Source of the DNA: Mycobacterium yunnanensis
GTDB taxonomy: Bacteria > Actinomycetota > Actinomycetes > Mycobacteriales > Mycobacteriaceae
DNA length: 64,000 bases
NCBI RefSeq assembly: GCF_025823185.1
Contig: NZ_JACKVK010000011.1
Span: forward strand, 62,615 to 126,614
Direction of reading: 5' to 3'
The notes beneath the pieces are model-generated. The model was not told where the DNA came from. It did not search any database and saw nothing but the letters and a program-made list of their open reading frames with translations. The position numbers were made by a program, and so were the translations under genes. This document shows, one piece after another, positions 26,870 through 36,200 of the stretch (the stretch's first letter is position 1; each line of letters starts with the position of its first letter).

Positions 26870-27472
26870 CTCGTGGTTCGCGTGGATCGGCGGCGTGGCC
26901 TCTGAGGTGAGCTCGATCATGGCCAGCGGCAACTGGTCGGCAAGCTCCGCGACGGTGTAGGCCTCGAAGCTGCGGGCGTCGAACCACCAGTCCAACACGA
27001 CGGCGTCGCCGCGGCGGACGGCGCGTAGCTCGAGCAGGTGGCCGAGGTGCGGGCGCTCGGCGGGGTCGCCGGTGGTGAACAGGATGTCCGCCGTCGGCTC
27101 GGTTCGGGTTGCGTCCGACAGGCCACGAACCACGCGGTGGTCGGCGAGGGCGTAGAACTGATCGTGTACGTCGGCAAGTAGCTCGTCGACGTCCAGTTGC
27201 ACCGGTGCGGCACACGCCAATCGGATCGGGCGGCTGGTGGCCAGCCGGCACGCGACGTCGACGCCGACGACCCCCGAGCCGATGGTGCGTTCGACGGCGC
27301 GCCCCAGCGCGGCGAGGAGGATCTCGTCGGTCGAGAGGTCCAGCGCGGTGGCAGCTCCGTCGAGTTCCTGGGTGAGCACGGCCGACAGGGGTGTCGAGAG
27401 CCGCTCGAGTTCGTCGAATCGAGGACGGCCCTCGGCGACGTAATCGGTTAGCTGCAGGCGTGCGCGCGTCAT
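26852..27472 (-). CDS. Stand-alone half condensation-domain protein
   Basis: 206 residues resembling the C-terminal half of an NRPS/PapA-type condensation domain: LSTDEILLAALGRAVERTIGSGVVGVDV corresponds to the start of the second lobe, and ADILFTTGDPAERPHLGHLLELRAVRRGDAVVLDWWFDARSF to its later strands. The first lobe with the HxxxDG catalytic motif is absent, so it is unlikely to be an acyltransferase on its own. It may partner another protein or be a remnant, although it starts cleanly with ATG and has its own promoter and operator-like palindrome. Located directly upstream of ileS. Confidence 0.7.
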   Translation of the reverse strand: MTRARLQLTDYVAEGRPRFDELERLSTPLSAVLTQELDGAATALDLSTDEILLAALGRAVERTIGSGVVGVDVACRLATSRPIRLACAAPVQLDVDELLADVHDQFYALADHRVVRGLSDATRTEPTADILFTTGDPAERPHLGHLLELRAVRRGDAVVLDWWFDARSFEAYTVAELADQLPLAMIELTSEATPPIHANHELALAH

Positions 27473-27479
27473 GATTGGA

Positions 27480-27485
27480 ACGTTA
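27480..27485 (-). promoter_or_regulatory. Leaderless -10 element (TAACGT) for the half condensation-domain gene
   Basis: TAACGT on the minus strand ends 7 nt before the ATG at 27472. Confidence 0.5.
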
Positions 27486-27491
27486 CACGGC

Positions 27492-27509
27492 TGTCCCAGA
27501 AATGGGACA
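27492..27509. promoter_or_regulatory. Perfect palindrome, candidate operator
   Basis: TGTCCCA-GAAA-TGGGACA is a perfect inverted repeat with 7-bp arms. It lies 6 bp upstream of the TAACGT box, overlapping where the -35 of the minus-strand gene would be, in the divergent region shared with the HTH gene. A repressor such as the neighbouring HTH protein could bind here. Confidence 0.6.
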
Positions 27510-27596
27510 CATCTGCCAAAACTGTGACGGCGATGTCAATAACGACAGTCGTGAAGACATTTGCGGTGAGCACTGCCGACCCGGCGGGTTTGCCGC

Positions 27597-27602
27597 TAAG
27601 CT
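27597..27602 (+). promoter_or_regulatory. Leaderless -10 element (TAAGCT) for the HTH gene
   Basis: TAAGCT ends 6 nt before the GTG at 27609. Two shorter inverted repeats, TGAC-N6-GTCA (27525-27538) and TGTC-N6-GACA (27534-27547), lie upstream. Confidence 0.45.
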
Positions 27603-27608
27603 AGGCCG

Positions 27609-27974
27609 GTGCCACGGACTGATGAGAACGGCCGTCAGCTAAAGACCCTGCTCGACTATCTCCTCGACGGAGACGTCGACGCGAAGGCGATCTACGACGC
27701 GCTCGGCACGTCGAGTAGTACCTACTACCGACGCATCAAGGAGGCCGACTACCCCAACGCCGAGGAACTCCGCTCGGTCGCCGATCGGTTCGACTTGAGC
27801 TACCCCGACCTGCAAGTTCGCTTCGGTCTGATGACCCGCGAGGAAGTCTGGCGCTACGTCGAGTCGGCGCCGCTGTCGGTGGCCACCGTCGCCGAGGCCA
27901 CGACCGTGCGGAGAACGGTCCGGCGGCCCAGGCTTCGCGACCTCACCCCGCGCGCCGACGCTCCCCCGCTGTAA
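27609..27974 (+). CDS. Small helix-turn-helix DNA-binding protein
   Basis: 121 residues. Residues about 12-75 (LLDYLLDGDVDAKAIYDALGTSSSTYYRRIKEADYP, then AEELRSVADRFDLSYPDL) form a helix-turn-helix-like unit followed by a second helical element; the C-terminus is basic (RRTVRRPRLRDL). It is probably a transcriptional regulator, perhaps of its own promoter and of the divergent gene. It is paired with a membrane protein 45 nt downstream, a combination that suggests joint function. No named family is assigned. Confidence 0.7.
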   Translation: MPRTDENGRQLKTLLDYLLDGDVDAKAIYDALGTSSSTYYRRIKEADYPNAEELRSVADRFDLSYPDLQVRFGLMTREEVWRYVESAPLSVATVAEATTVRRTVRRPRLRDLTPRADAPPL

Positions 27975-27983
27975 GCCTCGAGA

Positions 27984-28005
27984 TTTGCCGCAGGCAAACT
28001 ACGTT
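27984..28005 (+). promoter_or_regulatory. Palindrome next to a -10-like box before the membrane protein gene
   Basis: TTTGCC-GCA-GGCAAA (27984-27998) is a perfect inverted repeat directly followed by TACGTT (28000-28005), a TANNNT box 14 nt before the ATG at 28020. It could be an operator or the end hairpin of the HTH gene. Confidence 0.4.
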
Positions 28006-28019
28006 CGAAAGCGAAGACC

Positions 28020-28754
28020 ATGGGATTGGCAGTCCTGATCACGATCACACTCCTGTGTGTGGCGTGGAGTTTGTGGATTCGCCGACTGACGTGGTCGTGC
28101 CGCTGGGAGGTCGCCGCGACGCTCAACATCGCGTTGCAGGGCGCCACCGTGTTCTTGATGTCCCCGCTGGCCTCGGAGACCGTCGGGCACTGGCTGCACT
28201 CACTGACCGGTCTGTGGAACCTGGAGGACTACATCGGTCACGACATGTACGTCGTGGCGGCGTCGGCCGTCGTGTACAACTCTCTGGGCAGGTTGCAAGA
28301 CGACCACGCCATGCAGGTCACGTTCAAGCAGTACGTCGAACGGCCCGCCACGCTGTGCATTCCGTTGCTGCTGGCCATGTTCTCGCTGGGCAACGGCGCG
28401 AGGATCTACGCGCCCGACTTCTTCGAGGTGCCCACCGACGCCTGGCTGAGCGCCTACTGGATTCTGCTGTGCGGAATGTTGATCTACCTGCTGGGATACG
28501 GTTCACGGGCCTTGTTGATCCTGCGCCGTGACCCGCGGTCGCGCATGGTCGCCAACATCTATCTGGCCGCGTCGGTCAGCGGCATGTTGGCGTGCACCGT
28601 CCGCATTGCCACCGCGTTGGTGCCGTCGCTCCAGAAGGTGGAAGGCGGCACTATGGTGTGGGTGTTCGCGTGTCTGTGCGGCGCCGGCTTCGCGCTGACG
28701 TCGGCACACTCGTGGCGGGTCAAGACCAAGTGGTTCAGCAAGACCAGCAGCTGA
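28020..28754 (+). CDS. Multi-pass membrane protein paired with the HTH gene
   Basis: 244 residues with about seven hydrophobic segments and short polar loops; notable are WNLEDYIGHDMYVVAASAVVYNS and ARIYAPDFFEVPTDAW, the latter probably outside. The N-terminus is itself a membrane anchor. Function unknown. It is transcribed in the same direction as the HTH protein and toward the fadD-ABC operon. Confidence 0.7.
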   Translation: MGLAVLITITLLCVAWSLWIRRLTWSCRWEVAATLNIALQGATVFLMSPLASETVGHWLHSLTGLWNLEDYIGHDMYVVAASAVVYNSLGRLQDDHAMQVTFKQYVERPATLCIPLLLAMFSLGNGARIYAPDFFEVPTDAWLSAYWILLCGMLIYLLGYGSRALLILRRDPRSRMVANIYLAASVSGMLACTVRIATALVPSLQKVEGGTMVWVFACLCGAGFALTSAHSWRVKTKWFSKTSS

Positions 28755-29022
28755 TCTCGAGAACGCCCGTCGCACAACACATTTCGCACACCGACTACCG
28801 CACCTGACGCCGTCCGCATCGCGCCGTTTCGGTCAAAAGGTATTCGATTTTGGGGAACGCCAGCCAGTTTGCGAGAATGCACGCGGAGGCGGCAGTGACT
28901 CCGGCGTGGTCGAGGAGTCTAACCGGCTGTGCCATAGTCAGTCTCGCTTCGTTGCGCATTGCGTGGTCGCGTTCCCTAAGCTCGACCCACACGTGTCGTT
29001 TGCGCCGCAGAAAGGGCCGCCC
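28755..29022 (+). other. Non-coding stretch before fadD
   Basis: 268 bp without a convincing gene. It ends in AAAGGG 6 nt before the fadD ATG, a ribosome-binding site. An open frame continues through part of it but lacks coding character. No clear promoter was recognised. Confidence 0.5.
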
Positions 29023-30747
29023 ATGCTGGACTCGTCGATTCCCGCGATTCTTCGCGAGCGGGCGAGCCTGCAACCGAACGACCCCGCCTTCACCTTCATC
29101 GACTACGACCACGAATGGGAAGGCGTCGAGGAGACGCTGACCTGGGGTCAACTGCAGCAGCAGGTCGTCGCACTGGCCGCCGAGATTCGCGAGCACGCCC
29201 AGATCGGCGACCGCGTCGTCATCCTGGCGCCGCAGAGCATGTCCTACGTGCTCGGCTTCCTGGCCTCCTTCGAGGCCAACGTGATCGCCGTGCCGCTGTC
29301 CACGCCCATGGTCGGCGCACACGACGAACGCGTCGCCGCCGTCGTGCGGGACGCGCAGCCCACAGTGCTGCTCACCACCGCCAACACCGCCGCCGCGGTC
29401 GAGCCGTACGCCGTCTCGCAGGACGGTCGCCCTGCGCCCACCGTCATCGTGGTGGACGAGCTCGATCTCAGCGTCCGCCGACGGTCGACGTCACGCCGTG
29501 AGACCCCGCCCGAGACCGCCTACCTGCAGTACACCTCCGGCTCGACGCGCACCCCGGCCGGCGTGATGGTCACTCAGCGCAACCTGTTCGCGAACTTCGA
29601 GCAACAGGTGTCGGCGCTGCTCGTCGAGTGGGGCAAGGTCGCACCGGTCGGCACCACCACGGTGTCGTGGCTGCCCTTCTATCACGACATGGGGCTCATC
29701 CTCGGGATCTGCGCGCCCATCATGGGTGGCTGGCCGTCGGTGCTGATGAGCCCGATTGCCTTCCTGCAGCGACCGGCGAGGTGGGTTCAGCAACTCGCCA
29801 AGCGCGACCGCGCGCTCACCGCGGGACCCAACTTCGCCCTCGACCTCGTTGCCGCCCGCACCACCGACGAGGATCTTGCTGGACTCGACCTGGGCAACGT
29901 GCTGGCGATCATCTGCGGGGCCGAGCGCGTCCAGCCGGTGTCGGTCAAGCGCTTCACGTCCCGGTTCGCCAAGTTCGGCTTTCAAGGCAGGGTCATCCGG
30001 CCCTCGTTCGGGCTCGCCGAGGCCACCCTCTTCGTCGCCACCGACGATCCGGCCGTCGCACCCGTCGTCGTCACGTTCGACACCGAGAAGCTCACCGCAG
30101 GCGTCGCGAGGCGCAGCACCGCCGGGACCGACCTCATCAGTTACGGCGTGCCTAGTTCACCGCAGATCCGCATCGTCGACCCGGACAGTCGTCGCGAGGC
30201 ACCGGCGGCCACCATCGGCGAGATCTGGGTGCGCGGCGACAACGTATGCGTCGGGTACTGGAACAAGCCCACGGAGACCGAGGACACGTTCGGCGCCACG
30301 CTGGACGGCGACCCGGACACCGCCGACACGTGGCTGCGCACCGGCGATCTCGGATTCGTCGAGGGCGACGAACTCTTCATCATCGGCCGCATCAAGGATT
30401 TGCTGATCGTCCGCGGCCGCAACCACTACCCCGACGACATCGAGGCCACGGTCGGCGCGGTCTCCAACGGACGCGTCGCGGCGATCTCGGTCGAGGAGGA
30501 CGCCACCGAGAAGCTGGTGGCGATCGTGGAGCTCAAGGAACGGCCGACTCCCGAGGAGACCCAGGAGCGGCTGGCGGCCGTCAAACGCGACGTCACGTCG
30601 GCGATCTCCACCGCCCACGGCATCAGTGCCGCGGATCTCGTCTTCGTCTCGCGTGGATCCATCCCCATCACCACGAGCGGCAAGATTCGCCGTCAGGCGT
30701 GCGTCGACCTCTATCGCCAGGGACGCTTCGTCCGACTGGACGCCTGA
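29023..30747 (+). CDS. Fatty acyl-AMP ligase (FAAL-type FadD)
   Basis: 574-residue adenylate-forming enzyme that activates a fatty acid as acyl-AMP and loads it on a PKS or carrier protein. The AMP-binding motif is YLQYTSGSTRTPAGVMVTQRNL; SWLPFYHDMGLILGI and RPSFGLAEATLFVA are typical of the FadD24/25/28-like FAAL group; LLIVRGRNHYPDDIE is the hinge region, with the C-terminal lysine in ITTSGKIRRQAC. It is the first gene of an operon with an ABC exporter (2 nt gap). The likely partner is the PKS at 40956-47249. Start ATG 29023, with AAAGGG upstream. Confidence 0.93.
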   Translation: MLDSSIPAILRERASLQPNDPAFTFIDYDHEWEGVEETLTWGQLQQQVVALAAEIREHAQIGDRVVILAPQSMSYVLGFLASFEANVIAVPLSTPMVGAHDERVAAVVRDAQPTVLLTTANTAAAVEPYAVSQDGRPAPTVIVVDELDLSVRRRSTSRRETPPETAYLQYTSGSTRTPAGVMVTQRNLFANFEQQVSALLVEWGKVAPVGTTTVSWLPFYHDMGLILGICAPIMGGWPSVLMSPIAFLQRPARWVQQLAKRDRALTAGPNFALDLVAARTTDEDLAGLDLGNVLAIICGAERVQPVSVKRFTSRFAKFGFQGRVIRPSFGLAEATLFVATDDPAVAPVVVTFDTEKLTAGVARRSTAGTDLISYGVPSSPQIRIVDPDSRREAPAATIGEIWVRGDNVCVGYWNKPTETEDTFGATLDGDPDTADTWLRTGDLGFVEGDELFIIGRIKDLLIVRGRNHYPDDIEATVGAVSNGRVAAISVEEDATEKLVAIVELKERPTPEETQERLAAVKRDVTSAISTAHGISAADLVFVSRGSIPITTSGKIRRQACVDLYRQGRFVRLDA

Positions 30748-30749
30748 GG

Positions 30750-31679
30750 GTGATCGAGGTCGCTGGCGTCACCAAGACGTTCGGCCAGCTACCCGCGCTT
30801 CGCGAGGTCAGTTTCTCGGTCCCGACGGGGACGGTGTGCGGGCTGCTCGGGCACAACGGCGCCGGCAAGACGACCATCGTCAAGATCCTGTCCACCCTGC
30901 TGGAGCCGACTACCGGCACGGCGACGGTAGCCGGCTTCGACGTCGTCGCCGACGCCGACCAGGTCCGCCGCAGCATCGGGGTCACGGGTCAGGACGCGGC
31001 GCTCGACGGCGCGCTCACCGGGCGCGAGAACCTCGTCCTGTTCGGACGTCTGCGCGGCATGAAGCGCAAGCAGGCCGCGGGCCGAGCCGACGAACTCATC
31101 GAGAGCTTCGACCTCGTCGCCGCCGCCGACCGCGAGGTCGCCACGTACTCCGGCGGCATGCGTCGACGCATCGACATCGCCGTCTCCCTGATCGTGCCCC
31201 CGAAGGTGCTCTTCCTCGACGAGCCCACCACGGGCCTCGACCCGCGCAGCCGACGCGACGTCTGGACGCTGGTGTCCTCGTTGGCCGCGCAGGAGGTGAC
31301 CGTGCTCCTCACGACGCAGTACCTCGAGGAGGCCGACGTCCTCAGCGACTCGATCGTCATCCTCGACGCCGGCCGCGTCATCGCCCGCGGTACCGCCGAG
31401 GAACTGAAGCGCAGGATGGGCCAGGGCTACTGTCAGGTCACCCCGCTGCACCCGGAGGACCTGGTGCGCGTGGCCTCGGCACTCGGCACCTACGAGGGCG
31501 TCGAGGTCGACGCCGCCGCCAACACGGTGGCGGTGCCGGCCCCACAGGGCGTCACCACGCTCGCCGAGGTGTTCCGCAAGCTCGAGGAGCTCGGCGTCGA
31601 GTTGATGGACATCTCACTGCGCAAGCCGTCACTCGACGAGGTGTTCCTGCACCTCACCGGTCCCACGCTGAGGGTGTGA
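30750..31679 (+). CDS. DrrA-like ABC transporter ATPase
   Basis: 309 residues. Walker A is GHNGAGKTT, the signature YSGGMRRR, and Walker B VLFLDEPTTGLD. The C-terminal extension is like that of DrrA, the daunorubicin-type and PDIM-exporter ATPase. In M. tuberculosis drrABC works with MmpL7 in export of phthiocerol dimycocerosates. It is coupled to fadD upstream and overlaps the permease downstream by 4 nt (GTGTGA), as expected for a single operon. Confidence 0.93.
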   Translation: MIEVAGVTKTFGQLPALREVSFSVPTGTVCGLLGHNGAGKTTIVKILSTLLEPTTGTATVAGFDVVADADQVRRSIGVTGQDAALDGALTGRENLVLFGRLRGMKRKQAAGRADELIESFDLVAAADREVATYSGGMRRRIDIAVSLIVPPKVLFLDEPTTGLDPRSRRDVWTLVSSLAAQEVTVLLTTQYLEEADVLSDSIVILDAGRVIARGTAEELKRRMGQGYCQVTPLHPEDLVRVASALGTYEGVEVDAAANTVAVPAPQGVTTLAEVFRKLEELGVELMDISLRKPSLDEVFLHLTGPTLRV

Positions 31680-32419
31680 GCGCCGTCCTCGCCCTGACCG
31701 AACGCCAAGTCGGGGCCTCCATCCGCAACCTCGACCTGGTGTTCGCAGTGCTCGTTCCGGTGCTGACCTTCGTCGGGTTCACCGTGGGTCTGCGCAACGT
31801 CATCGACACGGGCGGCATCGCCTATCCGCAGTACGTGCTGCCGGCGGTGGTGGTGCAGTCGATGCTGTTCGGCGCCCTCAACACCACCGACCTCGTCGCG
31901 CACGAACGCGCCTCGGAGTTCGGCGTGCGGCTGCGAACACTTCCCATCTCGGTGTACGCGCCCATGCTGGCGCGGATGTCCTACTGCCTCATCCGGGGTT
32001 GCCTGGCACTGGCCGCGACGTTCGCCGTGGCCTACCCGTTCGGCTTCCGGATGGACGGTGGGCTCGCCTGGGGAGCCGTGTTCATCGTGCTCGCGCTGAC
32101 GTTGACGCTGGCGTTGTCGTTCGGAGCCGAGGCCATCGGATCCCGGGTCAAGCGGTTGGACACCTCCAGCCAGCTGCTGGTGATTCCTCAGCTGCTCCTG
32201 GTGTTGCTGTCCACGGGGATGGCCCCCGTCGAGTCCTTCCCCACCTGGGTCCGGCCCTTCGTCGAGTACCAGCCGATCTCTCAGATCACCGAGACACTGC
32301 GCGGTGTCGCCAGCGGTCACGTCGACGGGCCCAATGTGGCGATCACCCTCGTGTGGTGCCTCGGTCTGCTGTCGGCATTCGGGTGGCTGGCGGCCCGTGG
32401 CCAGGGTCGGCGCTCGTGA
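31676..32419 (+). CDS. DrrB-like ABC transporter permease
   Basis: 247-residue ABC-2 type permease with about six spans. The pattern TERQVGASIRNLDLVFAVLVPVL at the N-terminus, a central permease segment (YPQYVLPAVVVQSMLFG), and VRPFVEYQPISQITETLRG near the end match the DrrB family. The GTG at 31676 overlaps the ATPase stop, and the next permease overlaps its own stop. Confidence 0.9.
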   Translation: MSAVLALTERQVGASIRNLDLVFAVLVPVLTFVGFTVGLRNVIDTGGIAYPQYVLPAVVVQSMLFGALNTTDLVAHERASEFGVRLRTLPISVYAPMLARMSYCLIRGCLALAATFAVAYPFGFRMDGGLAWGAVFIVLALTLTLALSFGAEAIGSRVKRLDTSSQLLVIPQLLLVLLSTGMAPVESFPTWVRPFVEYQPISQITETLRGVASGHVDGPNVAITLVWCLGLLSAFGWLAARGQGRRS

Positions 32420-33204
32420 TCGTCGTCGAACGCCGCCGGTTCCCCGTCGTCGTCGAGAGCGCGGTCTTCGCCGGTCGGTTGATGACGCTGTGGCGCCGCA
32501 ACCCCTTGGTGCCCCTGCAGTCGGCGTTGTTTCCCACGATCCTGCTGATCGTCTACTACCTGCTCGTCAGCAGGTCGATGATGCGTCTGACCGGTAGCGA
32601 CAACGTGGACACCGTCGTGTCGATGTGTGCGGTCGCCGGTGGCATGTCGGGGTCGGTGGCCGCCGCGCTGTCGATCCCCGTCGAGCGACGGAACGGGCTG
32701 ATGGCTCGCTTCTGGGTGATGCCCGTGCACCGGGCCAGCGCGCTGACCGGGACGCTGCTCGCCGAGGCGGTGCGCACCGTGGTCGCGACCGTGGTGATCG
32801 TGGCGGTCGGCATGATCCTCGGGATGCGGTTCCACGGTGGCCTCGCCGCCGCCGTCGTGTTCGTGACGATCCCGGTGCTGTGGGTGACGGTGTACGCCAC
32901 CGTGGTCATCCTCGTCGCCCTGCGCAGTCGTAGCGTCGCCATGCTGACCTGGCTGAACGGGGTGTCGCTCGGCGCGGTGTTCGCCAGCTCGGGGGTGGCC
33001 CCGCTCGAGCTGTTCCCCGCCTGGCTTCGGCCGGTGGTTCGGTACCAGCCGATGTCCGCGACGATCCAATCGATGACGGATCTCGCGCGCGGCAGCGTCT
33101 CGGTGCAGCCGCTCCTGCTGACGTTCGCGTGGATCGCTGGTCTAGGCGTGGTGGCCGGGGTCCTCGTCATGCGGGGCTACCGAGCAGCAGTGCGGGCTGC
33201 CTAG
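32416..33204 (+). CDS. DrrC-like ABC transporter permease
   Basis: 262-residue second ABC-2 permease of the operon, with the same elements as DrrB (LFPTILLIVYYLLVSRS, LRPVVRYQPMSATIQSMTDLARG). With the ATPase and DrrB-like protein it should form an asymmetric exporter. Its TAG stop overlaps the stop of the convergent mmpL gene. Confidence 0.9.
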   Translation: MIVVERRRFPVVVESAVFAGRLMTLWRRNPLVPLQSALFPTILLIVYYLLVSRSMMRLTGSDNVDTVVSMCAVAGGMSGSVAAALSIPVERRNGLMARFWVMPVHRASALTGTLLAEAVRTVVATVVIVAVGMILGMRFHGGLAAAVVFVTIPVLWVTVYATVVILVALRSRSVAMLTWLNGVSLGAVFASSGVAPLELFPAWLRPVVRYQPMSATIQSMTDLARGSVSVQPLLLTFAWIAGLGVVAGVLVMRGYRAAVRAA

Positions 33205-36200
33205 TCCTCGTTGCGCCACGCGGCGTTGATGCGGCTGGCCGTCCGGACCGCCACCGCGTACCCCTCGTCGCCCACGTCACCGTCGTCGTCCACGTCGGTT
33301 CCGTCGGTGCCGCCGGGGGCCACACCTGTTCGGATGGGGCCCGTCGGCCCCTCCTCCTCGTACGCCTGCGCGGCCGCCGCCCTGGCCTTCCTGCGCTTCT
33401 CCTCGATCATCTGCCGCGGCGTCTTCGACGGCCACCAGTTGCTGTCACCCACCAGGACGGCGACCGCCGGAACGGTGATGGTCCGCACGATGAACGTGTC
33501 CAGCAACAGCCCGACGCCGATGACGAAGCCGAGTTGGACGACGGTCGAGAGGCTGCTGACCGTCAGCGCCAACATCGACGCGGCGAAGATCAACCCCGCC
33601 GAGGTGATGACACCGCCGGTGGCGCCGACGGTCTTGATGACCGCCGATCTGACGCCGTACTTCGCTTCGTCCCGGATCCGAGATATCAGCAGCAGGTTGT
33701 AGTCGGCGCCCACTGCCACCAGCACGAGGAACGCCATCCCCGAGACGCTCCAGTACATGTCTTGGCCCAGGACGAACTGGAAGAAGACGACGCCGATCCC
33801 CATCGCCGAGACGAATGACAGCACGACCGACAGGACGAGGTAGATGGGTGCGACGATCGCCCGGAGCAACGCCACCAGGATCAGGAACACGATGACCAGC
33901 GTCATGATGACGATGTAGTTGAGATCGTGGTCGTAGTGGTTCCGGATGTCGTTCTGGAACGCCGAGAAGCCGACCATCGTGATCTGCGCGTCGGCGAGGC
34001 TGGTGTTGGGCTTGGAGCCGTTGGCGGCCTTGAGGATGAGGTCCACCTGGTCCATCGCCTCGGCGCCGAAGGGGTTCAGCGCGGTCTGCACCAGGTACCG
34101 CACGGTGTGCCCGTCGTCGGAGACGAACAGCTGCGCGGCCTTCTTGAATTCCTTCTGCGTGAGCACCTGCGGCGGAATGTAGAAGCCCGACATCGCCGGG
34201 TCCGACGCGTCACGCTTCATCGCCAGCAGGAATCCCGACGCCTGGTCGAGGCCGCCGCCGATGTTGCGGGTCTGGTCGACCAGGAGCTGGACGCCGTCGG
34301 CGAGCTGCTTGCTGGAGTCGGCCAGCTTGTTCGCGTTCTGACGCAGCTCGCCGAGCTTGGCGTCGAGGTCGCCCTCGTCCTCGATGCCCAGCTGCTGCAA
34401 ACCGGCGAAGGCCCGCTCGAGGTTGCTGCCGACCTTGCGGATGGTGTCGTCGAGCCGGTCGGTGCCCTTGGTGTCCTTCAGACCCGCGCTGAGCGCCTTC
34501 AAGTACGTGATGTCGGCCGGGTTGTAACCGTCCACCCGGCGCTGCAGCTCGGCCCGCGACGAGACGCACGCCGGGTCGATGTTGCACGCCATGCTGCTGT
34601 TGAGCACGACGAGCATGGACTTCGACGAGTCATAGGCGTTGGTGACCGTGTCGAGGCTGCTGCCGAGGGAATCGCCGACGGACCGCATGTTGGCCAGGAT
34701 GGCGGCCTGCTTGGACAGGTCGTCGAAGGTGACGTCGTCACCCATGGCCTCCTTGACCTGGATCAGCCCGCTGAACACCTCGCGAATCGATCCCATCGAC
34801 CCGAGCAGCTGAAGGCGGATCTGGTTGTTGACGTCGGCCAGTTGGTGCGCACCATTCGCCAGCAGCGTCAGGTTCTGGTCGTTCGTGGCGATCAGTCCGG
34901 ACGCGTCGGCGAGCTTGCCGCCCACCTCTCCGGCCTGATAGGTCGACTTTGCCTCCTGCAGCATCTCGCCGTTGGGCCTGGTGATGCCGCGCACCGAGTC
35001 GATGCCCGGCACCTGGCTGATGCGGGTGGCCATCTGCTCGAGGTCGGCCAGGGACTTGGGTGACCGGAGGTCGACGTTGGGCGCGTAGACCTGGATGAAC
35101 TGCTGCATCGTGGTGCTGACGGGGAAGTGCTTGACGAGGGCGTCGTAGCCCTGGTTGCTCGGGGCGTCGTCGGGCAGGTTCTTGCGGTCGTCGTAGTTGT
35201 ACTTGATCAACGTCGCGCACCCGGCCAGGGCAAGCAGGACGACGAGGCTGCCCGCCAGGTAGGCCTTGGGCCGTCGCACGATGCGCACGGCCGACATCCG
35301 CCAGAACCGCCCGGTGATGTCCTTGCGCGGCTTGACCCATCCCCGCCTGCCCGCGAGGACCATGAGGGCGGGAAGCAACGTCATGGCCGCCAGCACCGCG
35401 ATGAGGATCGTGACCGCCAAGGAGGGCCCGACGGTGAGGAAGACCGCCAGCGTCGCGAACGACAGACCCATGAAGGTCAGGGCGACCGTCGCCGCCGAAC
35501 CGGCGATCACCTCGCCGATGGTCGCCAGCGCGTACACCACGGCGTCGTCGGAGGCCATCCCCCGCCGCAGACACTCCTGGTATCTGCTGAACAGGAACAC
35601 CGCATAATCGGTGCCGGCGCCCATCAACATGCCCGTCATGAGGACGATGGTCTGAGGACCGATCGGCAGGCCCAGTTCGCCGAGCCCGGCGACGACCTGC
35701 TGCGCAACGCCCATCGACACGCCGATAGTGATGAGGGGCATCAACATCGCGACCAGGTTGCGGTAGACGATGACCAGGATGGTGAAGATGGTGACGACGG
35801 TCGAGACCTCGATGATGGTCTGGTCGTGCTCACCAATCTTGTTGAGGTCCTCGAAGGTGGCCGAGGCGCCCACCACGTTGGCCTTCAGCGACGACCCCTT
35901 GGTGACCTCGTTGACCGTGTCGAGGGCCTTGCCGTAGGCCGCCTGCCCCGGGCCGGAACCCATCCCGCCTTCCAGGCTGATCGGCAGCGTCCAGGCGTGT
36001 TTGTCCTTGCTCGTCATCGCGTCGCGGAGCTCGGGAATGGAGACGAAGTCCTGGGTCGACTTGACGCTGTCGGTGTCGGCCTTGAGTGCGGCCACCAGCT
36101 TCCGGTAGACGTCCTCGTCGGCTGGCGTGAGCTCGTTGTCACTCGACAACACGACGACCGCGACGTTGCCGCCGTCGGCCTCTTTGAACGCGTTCTTCAT

